64,000 nt of DNA from Monodelphis domestica (GCF_027887165.1 NC_077233.1:216726967-216790966), one strand, 5' to 3'; positions 46,614 through 57,215 are shown, counted from the stretch's first letter. The notes: generated by a model not told the origin, from the sequence alone. A program made the numbers and translations.

Positions 46614-46798
46614 TTTTAAAACCCGTACCTTCTGTCTTGGTATCTGGTCTAAGACAGAAGAATGGCAAGGACTCCACAATCAAGGTTAAGTGACTTACCC
46701 AGGATCACAGGGGTAGGGAGTGTCTAAGGCCACATTTGAACCCAGGTCCTCCCAACTCCAGGCCTGGTGCTCTATCCACTGGGCTACTTAGCTGCCCC
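46614..46798 (-). mobile_element. tRNA-headed SINE, second of pair
   Basis: taaaacccgtaccttctgtc..gggctacttagctgcccc. Confidence 0.85.
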
Positions 46799-46829
46799 TT
46801 GACTAGTGCTATAATAAAATTTTTCTTAA

Positions 46830-47720
46830 TTGAACTGAAGGCAGAAGACCAACTTCATAGTTTTCCCTTAGCCCACTGATGAGGCTGAGACTCAGTTGCC
46901 TTCCCAGACATCCTGTAAAACCAAGCTTCCCCCCCCCCCCCCAAAAAAAAAGAGAATGGGGTCAAACCCTGGCAGGGCCTGGATTCAGATCCCTAATCAG
47001 CCCAGACTCCAATAAAACCTTATCAGCTCCTAAAACACCCCCCTGAGCACATATCCTGGGGCTACTCAGCGATAAGGGATTCAAATAGAGGAAACTCCAG
47101 TGGAAACACAATGGTCCTGGCCCTCTTAAGCAGCTCCTTCCATAAACAATGACTGACCAGAGTGTTAATAAAGGGAAAGAGTGGCCAGTGCCCAGGGCTA
47201 GGTCTGGCTGAGGGCCAAGTAGCCGAGAGACGGAGGCGGGGGTAAGGGGGTGAGGGGGGGGGAGCGGAGTGGGGGTGTCCCCTCTACCACTGGGGTGGCC
47301 TGCCAAATATTCACTGAGTCACCCTAATTGAAGGCTTCCTCTTCAGGGAATATGCCTCCCCTTCCTCCTCCCAAATCCCTCTGGATGATGGGAACCTCCC
47401 AGTTCAACTAGGGCTAGGGGGCCTGAAGTGGAACTCTTGTACTGGAATCCCAAGGAGCAAAAGCAAAAGGCTCTTCCCGTATCCCCCCCCTCCCCAGCTT
47501 AGTGCTAGGGGTACTGCCCATTGGGGTTTTACACTGCTCACTTCGGAAAGAAAAGAAAGGGAGATGGAACCCAAGATGCAAATCGATACAATTCAATTAG
47601 ACCAACCTTGTCATAAAGTGTGATTGATACCTTTTGTGCTTGCCCCCTTCCTTTTGGAATCTCTGCCCCCTGTCCCATCTATGAGGTCATCTCCTATGAG
47701 AAGGAATTCCAAGAAAAACC
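46830..47720. other. Repeat-free island, no gene seen
   Basis: G/C-rich with a C-run near 46930. Contains compact AT words (ccataaacaatgac, gttaataaagg, cctaattgaagg) in GC-rich context. A regulatory element is possible. Frames are short. Confidence 0.35.
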
Positions 47721-47726
47721 AGGAGG

Positions 47727-47862
47727 AGGCATCTAAGGTGGCTTAGTGGATAGAGAGCTGGGTTCAAATGTGACCTCAGACACTTCTTTGCTGTGTGACC
47801 CTGGGCAAGTCACTTGACCCCAATTGCTTGACCCTTAGGGCCCTTTTGCCTTGCAATTCTAA
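47727..47862 (+). mobile_element. tRNA-headed SINE, deleted, with AGG/ACAGG tail
   Basis: ggaggcatctaaggtggctt..gtgtgaccctgggcaagtc. Its tail grew into (GGAA) and (ACAGG)n to 47925. Confidence 0.8.
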
Positions 47863-48014
47863 GAGGAAGGAAGGAAAGGAGAGGACAGTACAGTACAGGA
47901 CAGGACAGGACAGGACATGAGGAAAGGAAAAGGGGAAACCATTACATTAACGGTAAGACAGTATAAGCAAGACCCCAACTTTGCAAAGAAAGGAATGTGT
48001 GCATTTTTCAGTGA

Positions 48015-48092
48015 AAAGTTTTAGTTAAGCATTTATTAAGCTCCTATTATATGTAAGGTACTGTGCTGGACATTGAGGATACAAAGATGGTC
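48015..48092 (-). mobile_element. L2 3' end
   Basis: gcatttattaagctcctattatatg..gacattgaggatacaaag. Confidence 0.7.
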
Positions 48093-48094
48093 TT

Positions 48095-48450
48095 CTTATC
48101 ACATATTCAGTGACTTCAGCTTTCCTCTCACAAGACACTGTCTCCTGACTCCAGGCATTTTCTCTGTTCCCCCAACCCCAACCCTCATCCCATCATGCCG
48201 GGAATTCTCTCCCTCCTCATCTCTGCCTCCTGGCTTCAAGCCCCATGTAACGTCCCAGCTTTTATGAAATACTCGTGCCTTCTCTCTGTTGCTTGATTCT
48301 CTCCAATTATACTTCCCACAGCTTTTTTGTTCATAGTTGTTTGCATGGTGTTTCCTGTTAGAGTATAAGCTCCTTGAGAGCAAAGACTGTTTCTTTTCCT
48401 TCTATTTCTGTACCCAGCACCTCTTGGGGGCTTCATAAATGCTTGTTGAC
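48095..48450 (+). mobile_element. L2 3' region
   Basis: gttagagtataagctccttgagagc..ataaatgcttgttgacc. Non-coding. Confidence 0.7.
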
Positions 48451-48499
48451 CGACAGACTCCAACAGTCTCTGCTCTCAAGGGACTTACCTGCAATTGGG

Positions 48500-48554
48500 A
48501 GATAATGGCTCTATTCTCCTTCAAATTAAATATCAAGCCCTCTATTGGCCATTT
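48500..48554 (+). mobile_element. L2 piece 1 (host of MAR1 and LTR)
   Basis: tcaaattaaatatcaagccctctattggccatt, continuing at 48845-48884 and 49577-49625 after removal of MAR1 and the LTR. Confidence 0.6.
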
Positions 48555-48566
48555 AATGCTCTTCAC

Positions 48567-48832
48567 TGTGGGCAGTTAGGTGGCATAGGAGATAGGAAAT
48601 AGGGGGCCAGGCCTGGAGACAGGAAGACTCCTCCTCCTGAGTTCAAATCTAGCCTCAGATACTAGCTGTATCACCAGGGCAAGTCACTTCATCATATTGG
48701 CCCCTCAGTTTCCTCATCTGTCAAATGAGCTGGAGAAAGAAATGGTAAACCATTCCAGTATCTTTGGCAAGAAAACCCCAAATAGGGCCACAAAGAGTCA
48801 GATACAACTGAAATGACTCCACAACAACAATA
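48567..48832 (+). mobile_element. MAR1-type SINE with 12-bp target duplication
   Basis: Full length. AATGCTCTTCAC (48555-48566) and AATGCTCTCCAC (48833-48844) differ at one base. Confidence 0.9.
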
Positions 48833-48888
48833 AATGCTCTCCACAAACTGGCACCTTTCTATTTTTTTCCTAGTTTCTTACATTCTAT

Positions 48889-49572
48889 TGTAAGGGGGGA
48901 AAGAGGTTAATTTTAAAAGGGTTGGAATGGATTATTTAAGAGTGTGGTCACCAGGAATTTTATTTATTCCAAAGAGATTTATTTACAATTTATTTACAAA
49001 ATGTAGAAAGAGTGAAGTAAGAAAATCAGACAGAGGATAAGGTAAGATATCTAAGACTCTCTCAAGAGGAAAGTGTCTCCTGAGGTTAGTTTTTTTAGAA
49101 AATCCAGTAGTTAAGAGTCAGTTTTTCACTCACCATGTGTCAATTCAAAGGAAGAGATTTTAGAACAGCCTCACCAGGAACAGGGTCTCAGGTCCAGCCT
49201 CCAATCCAAAGAATGAAGAATTGTCCCTCATAGGAAGTGACAGCTCCTTTTAAAGACTCATCTTTTGTGTTACTTCCTGTGTCTTCCCTTAATTTTACGT
49301 CTACCAATCACAGTTGAAGCTTTGCTTTAAGACTTCCCAGAGGCAGTTTAATTCTGATTTGTCACCCACTATTGCACACGTGGGTCACAGACCTCCCACT
49401 TAATGATTAAGTGGAATGTCTACACTTTTGGTGATTAGATCTAAAAATGGGCAGATCTCCGTATTCAACTTTTAAGTAGGGTATTTATACTTTTGGTGAT
49501 TAAATCTAAAAGTAGGCAGGGGTTACTATTTTAATCTTAACAATCAGGGGAGAGTTAATTTTAATCTTCACA
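48889..49572 (-). mobile_element. Solo LTR, 684 bp, 4-bp target duplication
   Basis: TG..CA ends with CTAT at 48885-48888 and 49573-49576. Read on the minus strand it has an ATTGG box (reverse of 49313-49317), a TTTAAA TATA-like box near 49250 and AATAAATAAA near 48960. No internal viral region is present. Confidence 0.75.
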
Positions 49573-49629
49573 CTATTCACCTACAGGTATCAGATTCTCC
49601 TACACGTAATCAACCCTTCTATATATACT

Positions 49630-49970
49630 ACTGACCTACTCCTTGAATAGGTCATGTATATATTTGTATATATGTATACATAAAACAATAATAATTTATA
49701 TTGTCCTTTCAACAGAAATTTTAATGTTTTATATATAAATATATGTACTAAAATATACATGTAAATTTCCTAATTAGAATATATATGTACAAGTATGCCT
49801 GAGACAAACATAAAATATATGTGCATGTATACATGCATATAGAATACATCTATGTATATACATATACATATGAAAATAGACATAGATATGTACCATATGC
49901 ATTGTGTGTATGTATGTATGTGTATACAACACATGTGCATGTGTGTTTTGTATATTTCTGTGATCTCTAG
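49630..49970. repeat. AT/TG-rich low complexity
   Basis: TATATG/CATGTA runs between the two LTRs. Confidence 0.85.
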
Positions 49971-49974
49971 ATAC

Positions 49975-50341
49975 TGTAAAGATTAAAATTTAGGGGAGAC
50001 TGGGGTGATTGAGGCATCTGAGGCAGGTAGAAATTAGTTTCTCTCTGCAAGGAGTATTATATTTTTTAGAGGTTTATTGAAGATTAAGTATTAAAGAAAA
50101 TACAGGATAAGAAACATGTGTCCAGGCCATAGAGTGGCCTAGACACAACCTCACCTACATTATGAAAAAAAAACCAGGCCTGCCCCAAAATGGAAGTCCA
50201 AGAGCCAAGAGCCCCCCAAAGCCTTTCAGTCAGCTTAAATACCTTCTCGATCTCGGCCCGGGTGAGATTACAAGGCATTCTGGGGAAGTGGAGCAAAGGC
50301 TCATGGGGATTGTAGTCCTGTATTCGAGTCTATTTTTTACA
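49975..50341 (-). mobile_element. Solo LTR, 367 bp, 4-bp target duplication
   Basis: Ends TGTAAAG..TTTTTTACA with ATAC on both sides (49971-49974, 50342-50345). On the minus strand: TATTTAAG box at 50234-50241, AATAAA at 50073-50078. U3 holds ACTACAATCCCC and CCCCAGAATGC, parts of a ZNF143-type motif. The size and 4-bp duplication fit a class I (gammaretrovirus-like) element. No coding part remains. Confidence 0.85.
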
Positions 50342-50436
50342 ATACACATAGATATACCATGTTGGAAATTTGAAAGAATTTATGAATTCTTATTATTGTT
50401 ATTTGAGTATATGCTAGGAAGCTGCTTGGCATAGTA

Positions 50437-50878
50437 CTGAGGAGCCAAAAACTCCTGGCCATAGGAGCCCACAACTTCTCTGAAATACAGCCCAACTCAG
50501 ATTAAAATGCAATTGGGAAATACTTCACAAAGTCCATAAAGATATAACAAAACAGATCTTGTCACAGATTTTAAAATAGTGTCATCAAGTCCAAGATCTC
50601 AGGTCCAGTAGGCAGATTTTTCACCTGCCTCCAACTCGAACTCAGAACTCGAAAGAACAAAGAACTCCTTCACAGGAAGTTGTAACTTCTTTTAAAGATG
50701 CTTCTTTGCGCCACTTCCTGTGGCTTCCTCTGCTTTTACGTGGACCAATTATAGTCTGTAAATTTACTTAGGACTGCCCAGGGGTCAGTTAACTACTTAT
50801 GATTTGTCATCCACTTTCAGCACACTTCTGGTGATTAAATCTAAAAATGGGCTGGGGATAGTTAATTCCATCTTCATA
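50437..50878 (-). mobile_element. LTR related to the 684-bp LTR, older copy
   Basis: Shares with 49230-49500 the order aggaagt..cttttaaagat, cacttcctgtg.cttcc, ttttacgt..accaat, ttctggtgattaaatctaaaa. Edges are unclear (TACTG occurs at both). Confidence 0.6.
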
Positions 50879-50924
50879 TACTGCACCATAATCTCCTCCA
50901 GGACTATATCCTCTGATGGTGCCC

Positions 50925-51050
50925 AACCACCTCATTTTACTGAGGAGGAGACTAAAGCCTAGAGAGACTAAATGATCTGTCTAAGATCACATAATTGGAT
51001 AATGACAGAGGTAAGCCCTGAGATCCACTTATCTAGAGACCAAATCTAGC
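50925..51050 (-). mobile_element. MIR-type SINE
   Basis: ctcattttactgaggaggagactaaagc..ctaagatcacataattgg. Confidence 0.65.
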
Positions 51051-51089
51051 AATTTGACCACATCAAACAGCCTTTGTCAAATAATATTT

Positions 51090-51706
51090 TAGATCCATAG
51101 ACACATAGATACATAGATGATAGATGGATAATAGATGGCAGCAAGGTAATAAATAGATGATATGGAAAGTGATGATAGATGATAGAAATACAGTCAGATG
51201 ATACAGATGATAGATGGATAAATAAATGATAAAAAATAGACGATAGATCGATAGATAGACAGCAGAAAAGATAGATGGCAGGAAGGCAAGCAGTAAAGAA
51301 GGAAGGAAGAAAGGAAGGGAGAGAAGGAGAGAGGAAGGAGACAGAGGGAAAAGAGGGAAATGAGGGAGAAGGGAAAGGAGGGAGAAGGGAAGGGAGGGAG
51401 AAGGGAAGGGAGGGAGAAGGGAAGGGAGGGAGGGGAGGAGGGAAGGAGGGAGGGGAGTGGGAAGGGAAGGAAGGGAGGGAAGGGAGGGAGGGAAAGGAAA
51501 GACAGGAAGGAGGGAGGGAAGGGAAGGGAAGGGCGGGAGGAAGGAAGGGAAGGAGAGAAAGAGGGAGGGAAGGAGGGAAGGGAGGGAGAGAGGAAGGGAG
51601 GGAGGAAGGAAGGGAGACAAAAGATGGATGGATGGACAGACAGAAGAATGGACTGATGGATAGATATAGGTAGATAGATAGGACAGAAGGACAGAGATAG
51701 ATAGAT

Positions 51707-51755
<49 letters not shown>
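51090..51755. repeat. (GATA)n, (GGGA/AGGG)n and (GA)n complex array
   Basis: GATA/GATG units to 51270, purine GGGAAGG-type repeats 51295-51625, GATA again, then pure (GA)n at 51710-51752. The long reverse proline/serine/leucine frames (289 and 188 codons) are its translations. Confidence 0.95.
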
Positions 51756-51756
<1 letters not shown>

Positions 51757-52280
51757 CCATGTTCTTGGCACTGAACTGGCTGGGGACACAAATATAAGAC
51801 AGTTCCTATCCTCCAGAATTTTACCTTCAAATGGATGAAGACAATACATCTAGGGCACAGAGGTAAGAGAGGGGCGAGTTGAGAAGGGAGGCCAAGCATC
51901 AGGTGAAGAGAATGTGACTGTGGTCCCTCCAAAAAATGATAGTCTCAGAGGAGTCATCAATCAGGAGAACAATTCCTCAAAACCTCCATTTTTTAATCTT
52001 AAATGGGAAAAATAATCCCTGCCCTGTGTCCTGAAGAGGAATGCTATGGGACTATGTGAGGTGTTAACATATGAAAGTACTTTGTACATAGAACTATACT
52101 GACCACATGTGAGGCGTTATCATTATAATCATCCTTAAAAATTAGGAACATCCTGGGGAAAACATGAGAGAGGAAGAATCAGAATCCAAGAAGCTGGAAA
52201 GAACACTCTTCCTCCTCACTGTCCAGTTTGCACTAATGCTTCCCTGCCCACCAGCATCTGGAGCTCATTTTGCTAATCTC
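51756..52280. other. Unassigned stretch, no gene seen
   Basis: Starts with L2-like words (gttcttggcactgaactggctggggacac). Otherwise nothing recognised. Confidence 0.4.
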
Positions 52281-52320
52281 TCATAGATAATTAGAGTTAG
52301 AAGGGATTTTAGAGATAGTC

Positions 52321-52484
52321 CAGGGCTTCTTTAACTTTTTGTGTCATAGACCCCTAAATAGTCTGATGAAACCTATGGGCCCCTTCTCAGAATGTTTTTC
52401 ACTGCACAAAATAAAATACATAGGATTAAAAAGGAAACCAATTTTACTGAAATATGGGTATCAAAATATATCTTTTTAAATCAT
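52321..52484. mobile_element. hAT MITE (second family), 3'-cut
   Basis: CAGGGCTTCTTTAACTTTTT..agaatgtttttcactgcac..aaaatacataggatt. The right end is lost at the SINE. Confidence 0.65.
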
Positions 52485-52645
52485 TAAGTGGGTGGTCCAG
52501 AGGATGGAGAGCCAAGCATGGAGACAACTTCCTAACTGTGAGACCCTGGGCAAGTCACTTAACCCCCCATTGCCTAGTCTTTATAGCTCTTCTTCCTTGA
52601 AACCAATACTTAGTATTGGTTCTAAGCTAGAAGGTAAAAGTTAAA
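52485..52645 (+). mobile_element. tRNA-headed SINE, copy in unit 1
   Basis: gggtggtccagaggatggag..agctagaaggtaaaagtt; repeated at 52767-52927. Confidence 0.8.
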
Positions 52646-52766
52646 AACAAAAAACTTACAAAATCATGATAAGAACCATAAGAACCTCTGCTAGTAGTGG
52701 TAGTGGAAGTAGAAGTAATATTTTTTTACTGAAATATGGGTATCAAAATATATCTTTTTAAATCAT

Positions 52767-52927
52767 TAAGTGGGTGGTCCAGAGGATGGAGAGCCAAGCA
52801 TGGAGACAACTTCCTAACTGTGAGACCCTGGGCAAGTCACTTAACCCCCCATTGCCTAGTCTTTATAGCTCTTCTGCCTTGAAACCAATACTTAGTATTG
52901 GTTCTAAGCTAGAAGGTAAAAGTTAAA
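52767..52927 (+). mobile_element. tRNA-headed SINE, copy in unit 2
   Basis: Duplicate of 52485-52645 by tandem duplication, not a separate insertion. Confidence 0.8.
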
Positions 52928-53002
52928 AACAAAAAACTTACAAAATCATGATAAGAACCATAAGAACCTCTGCTAGTAGTGGTAGTAGAAGTAGAAGTAA
53001 TA

Positions 53003-53225
53003 GTAGCAGCAACAACAGGAACATTTATATAGGTTTACTACATTATTGAAGTTTACAAAGCACTTTGCAAATATTATCATGTTTTGCCCTTAAAATAACT
53101 CTGGGTGTTACTGTTCTCTCCATTTTACAGGTGAAGAAACAAAGTCAGAAAAAGATGAACTCTGAGACTAGGTTTGAACTAAGGCCTTCCTGACCCCCAG
53201 GCTCTATCTATACCATCTCCTAATT
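53003..53225 (-). mobile_element. MIR
   Basis: tttacaaagcactttgcaaatattatc..cattttacaggtgaagaaac. Confidence 0.7.
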
Positions 53226-53450
53226 GCCTATAGGATCAGAAAATTAAGACCCAGGTTCATGAAGGATCTTCAAGGTAGTGTTAGAATTAGAACCCAGCCC
53301 AATATGTTTCCTACTTTGCTGCCCCTCCTGTCTTGCCTTCAGGACCTCTCCCACAGAGATTGAGATTACATTCTCTAATTTACTTCTTTATTCCTCTGTC
53401 TTCTCCTTGAATCCATGTAGCCTGTGAAATTAATGTCGTAGCTTGCTTGT

Positions 53451-53635
53451 GGGGTAGCTAGATGGCTCCAGGACTGGAGATGGGAGGTCCTGGGTTTAAA
53501 TTTGACCATAGTCTCTTCCTACCTGTTTAGTTCAGGCAAGCCATTACCCCCAATTGCCTAGCCTTTAAAACTCTTCTACCTTGGAAGTGATATTCAGTAT
53601 CAATTTTAAGACAGAAAGTAAGAATTATAAAAAAA
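53451..53635 (+). mobile_element. tRNA-headed SINE, diverged
   Basis: ggggtagctagatggctcca..agacagaaagtaagaatt. Confidence 0.8.
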
Positions 53636-54158
53636 GTTTGATGTTGTAGCTCTCCAAATTCTGTTCTTGTGTTCCCCAGCTGCATTAGCCCTGTATCATA
53701 TCTCTGGAGGTCTTACTCTGGAGGGTCTTGAGGGCATAACTGGACTAGACCAGAAGTTACTCAGTCATTTGTCCATTACCACCAGGATTCTTTGTTCCTT
53801 TTTCCTGTGTCTCATAATATCCACCCATGATGTTATGCAAGGCAATATCAAAGCTCTGCCCAATCTGTCCCATCTCTGCAAGATGGAACCTTGGCTCAAT
53901 GCTCTAGCATCATAGGAATCTCCATGGCCTGCTCAATAGAAGTTGGCCAATCTTAGTCTTCTTCTCCAAGTCCCTGAAGGACTCCAAAATCCAAGGCATG
54001 ACTATCTGCTCCATAATCTAGTATTTCTTCCCTTTCCATTATAGATTTACCCATCCTGTATTCCTTTTCCCTAAGGCATTGTTCTCTGGCAGGTAACAGT
54101 CCTATCATCTGCTGATTCATCAATCCTTGCTAATGTGGTAATGACTCAGTGCCTTATA
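53636..54158. other. Unassigned stretch, no gene seen
   Basis: An 82-codon frame at 53667-53915 has no recognisable domain. May be old L2. Confidence 0.4.
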
Positions 54159-54160
54159 TA

Positions 54161-54751
54161 CTATTTGTTCCAAAAATCTTAGTGCAGTTTTAAACCTTAA
54201 TAACTTCAGAAGCTATAAATTCTACAAATTTTAAGAAAACAAAATTCAAAAGGTGAATTACTTGAAATTAAAAATGTTAACATATTCCTTATAAAATTCG
54301 ACAGAAGCTTCATCTTGTGTTCTACACACTATTCTAGTCCATTTCCAAACTTTGTAAAAACTTTCATGAGAGGCTGCTCAGTGACTGAGGATTGCATTTG
54401 TATCCTGGCCTTAAGATGATCCTGAGAAAGATTTTGCTGCACATACAAGAGTTTGAATGTGATCCCCACAAGAAAAAGGCTAGTGGAGAGAGATCAGGTG
54501 TCTGAGTTGGCCAGGCACCAACACACCTTTCTATCATCCAGAAATTTTCACATGGGAAATGTATAATGACAGGGTGTGCCATTTAAAGGAACTAAATTTT
54601 AAAAATGTTATTCAAAATTCACCAGTTTAAATGAGTGTAAATGAAATTTGAGTGTTTAAATATTCAACTGAAACTTTCTGTAAGTTTATATCATTTATAC
54701 TTCTGAAGTTATTCAAACTTAAAGCTGCACTAACATTTTGGGGACAGACTG
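54161..54751 (-). mobile_element. Deleted mariner-like transposon
   Basis: Ends form ~60-bp imperfect inverted repeats (CTATTTGTTCCAAAAATCTT against CAGTCTGTCCCCAAAATGTT), each flanked by TA (54159-54160, 54752-54753). Inside, the minus strand keeps a transposase piece with PDLSPL..FFLWG near 54463-54501, the region of the third catalytic aspartate in mariner enzymes. About half of a normal 1.3-kb element is missing. Confidence 0.85.
54364..54582 (-). pseudogene. Mariner transposase fragment
   Basis: 72-codon frame with the mariner signature TPDLSPLAFFLWG. N-terminal DNA-binding region and first two catalytic aspartates are absent. Inactive. Confidence 0.75.
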
Positions 54752-54807
54752 TATCTAGTTGGAGCAAACTGTGAGGAATGATGCAAATTCCATTAAGAGG
54801 TCTAGCC

Positions 54808-54992
54808 CAGCAGCTAGGTAGTCCTATGGAGAGCACCAGGCCCAGAGATGAGGAGCTGAGTTCAAGTGTGACCTATCTTTGTGACTCCAGAGAAGTCATT
54901 TAACCAAAATTGCCTAGTCATAGCCCTTCTTCTACATTGAAACCAACATTTAGTATCAATTCTAAGACAGAAGGTAAGGGTTTAAAAATGAG
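54808..54992 (+). mobile_element. tRNA-headed SINE (WALLSI type)
   Basis: cagcagctaggtagtcctat..gacagaaggtaagggtttaaaa. Confidence 0.85.
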
Positions 54993-55064
54993 AGAGAGGA
55001 CTATCTGTCCCCAAACATCTCTTCTCATAATCTGCCATGATGACTAACATTCCACTATTAGAAT

Positions 55065-55132
55065 CATAAAGTCTTAGAGCTATCCTAGGTCAATCTCCTC
55101 ATTTTACAGATGAGTAAACTGAGACCCAGGGG
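55065..55132 (-). mobile_element. MIR fragment
   Basis: cctcattttacagatgagtaaactgagaccc. Confidence 0.7.
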
Positions 55133-55254
55133 AGTTGGGCTGCACCACAGTACAGAGTGTTGATCCTGGACTCAGGAAGACTCTGCTTCACTCCAAAGCT
55201 AGGACAAGAAACCTTATCTCTGAGCTTCTGATATTTGACTCTTCCTCTCACTCT

Positions 55255-55450
55255 TCGGGATCACAGGATTCATAGATTTAAAGTTGAAAAGGGCTTTAGA
55301 GGTCATCTAGTTGATCCCTTTGTTTTATAGATGAGGAAACTGAGGTCAAGAGAAAATAAATGACTTATCTGTGGGTCACACAGATCCTATTAGAGAGTGT
55401 TTGAACCAAGGCTTTTTAATTCCAAATATCTGTCCCCTCTTTCCACTGTA
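55255..55450 (-). mobile_element. MIR-type SINE
   Basis: ttcatagatttaaagttgaaaaggg..atagatgaggaaactgaggtcaag. Confidence 0.8.
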
Positions 55451-55890
55451 CTTTTGAGCTCCCCCAAACCCTCCAGTTAAATTAGTCCATTAGCCCTCAC
55501 TGTCATATTATCAGGGACAAAGCCATCTGATTAGCCAACTCTTTCCTAGCAGGAGGCATCCTCCTAGAGAAAAAAGATCCTGCATGTGCAAACCTTGAGC
55601 AAGAAAGGAGGAAGGGCGAGATGATCAGGCAGGCAGGGTCACCAAACTGGGGTGCACTAAGAAATTCCCCAAATTCTGTCAGAGGTCAGAAGTAGAATGA
55701 GAGCATCAAAGGAATGGCGGAACACAGGCCCCTTGCCCATAGCTGCACTTTTGATTGGCTTGATTGATTGAGGGCAGGAAAGCCCAAAGACAAACACCAG
55801 GGCAAGGGCTATCCAAACTGTGCTTCCCTTTGCATGCCTAGCTTGGTGTTCTGGATACAAGCAGCTCTTACTGACTGTGGAATGGACATA
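55451..55890. other. Unassigned stretch, no gene seen
   Basis: No domain in frames crossing it. Confidence 0.4.
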
Positions 55891-55947
55891 GGAATGAATG
55901 AATGAATGAATGAATGAATGAATGAATGAATGAATGAATGAATGAAT
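55891..55947. repeat. (GAAT)14 microsatellite
   Basis: Pure tetranucleotide run, possibly an expanded L2 TGAA tail. The HSFI frame is its translation. Confidence 0.98.
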
Positions 55948-57000
55948 ATCTCCCATCTCCATCCTTTACCTCAAACCCCTTGTTTTCCTGAAATCTAGAG
56001 CAGAAGGGTGCAGGATAATTAATCTCTTGGTTCCTGTGTCTGGGTTAGGGAAGCTTGCCAGATTAACCACAGACTTACCTTTCCAGTTCTGATGAATGCT
56101 AGTGAATTGGTCATAAGGAAAAATGGATTCTAATGAATTTTCACAAAACATAGCTACTTTTTTTTTCACCGAGTCCACATTTCCAGATGGATGAGCATAC
56201 TTCTAGCCCTTCGTGTTTTGCCTAATATTTTCCTCACCTGTCACAATCTAGGGAAATGGTTCAATCCATTTTGCAATCGAATTAGTTATATCTTCTGCCA
56301 TTGGGAAGAAGGAAAAGGATAGTAAAGGGAAGAAGGCACAGAAAAGTGAAGCCACATATCTAAGGTCACAAAGCACAGAGGTAGGAGAGAAGTAACCAAC
56401 CCTCCCTATTCCCACCTCTTCAACATTTATCCTATTCATTTTTTGACTCTCACTTTGCTGGCTGAGTCTGTCCTGGGTCCAGGGAGACTCCTTAGCCCTG
56501 GAATTTGCCTTACACACCTCCCCCATGGAACCTTGGGCCCTGATGATTTCCTTGGGTCAAGAACTGACCTCACTCCCGGGCCAGGAGCTTTTCCAGATGT
56601 GGGGGAAGCACCTCTTGTTTCGAGTACAAACTCCTGAAAAATGTTCCAATGGAGCCAGCCAGGGCTGAGGTATGTTCCCAGCTGCCAGAATCCTTTGGAA
56701 ATGTGCCTTAGGGCAGAAGGAATCCAAGCCAGGACTGGGGGAAAGGAGAAGCTCTGGCCAAGAGTGAGACCCCAGGACTCCTGCAAAGCCATGAAGTAAG
56801 TTCATCGTCAGTTTCCCACTTCAATAAATCAGTCAACCAACCAATCAGTCAGTCAACAAGCATTTATTATTATGTGCCACTCTAGTGAGAATCAGGATTA
56901 CCAAAATCAAAATGGAAGAAAACCCCCAAATTCCAAAACTCAAACCAGACCAATAGAACACCTCAGAAAGGATGTCCCAGTTTTTTTACTTTCTATGATA
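55948..57000. other. Repeat-poor stretch, no gene seen
   Basis: Frames of 118 and 92 codons overlap around 56436-56792 without recognisable domains. 56845-56900 is a reverse L2 end (caacaagcatttattatt). Confidence 0.4.
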
Positions 57001-57004
57001 ATAT

Positions 57005-57215
57005 AACAACAAATATTTCTATTGGATGTTAAGGTCTGCCAAGAACTTTACATACTTTATTTCATTCAGTCCTCACAATGTCCCCATGAGGCAGACGTCA
57101 CAATTAACTTCATTTTAAAAATAAGACCCAGAGCAGTGACTTGCCCAGGGTCACCCAGTTAGCAACTGTCTGAGACAGGATTTGAAGCCAGTTTTTCCGG
57201 ATTTCAAGTTCAGCA
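57005..57215 (-). mobile_element. MIR
   Basis: tttcattcagtcctcacaatg..ttgcccagggtcacccagttagc. Confidence 0.75.

Larger units (their letters stand above)
52442..53002 (+). repeat. Tandem duplication, 282-bp unit, two copies
   Basis: Copy 1 52446-52720 and copy 2 52728-53002 differ at 2 positions in 275 (ttcttcc/ttctgcc and gtggaag/gtagaag). Each holds the MITE inner end plus a tRNA-headed SINE. Confidence 0.97.

Noticed and set aside
51063..51932. Reverse 289- and 188-codon proline/serine/leucine frames and forward glycine/arginine frames
   Set aside because: All cover the GATA/GGGA array; open frames on both strands reflect lack of stops in simple repeats.
55657..55962. 101-codon frame starting HSFIHSFI
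   Set aside because: Starts in the GAAT microsatellite; the remainder shows no domain.
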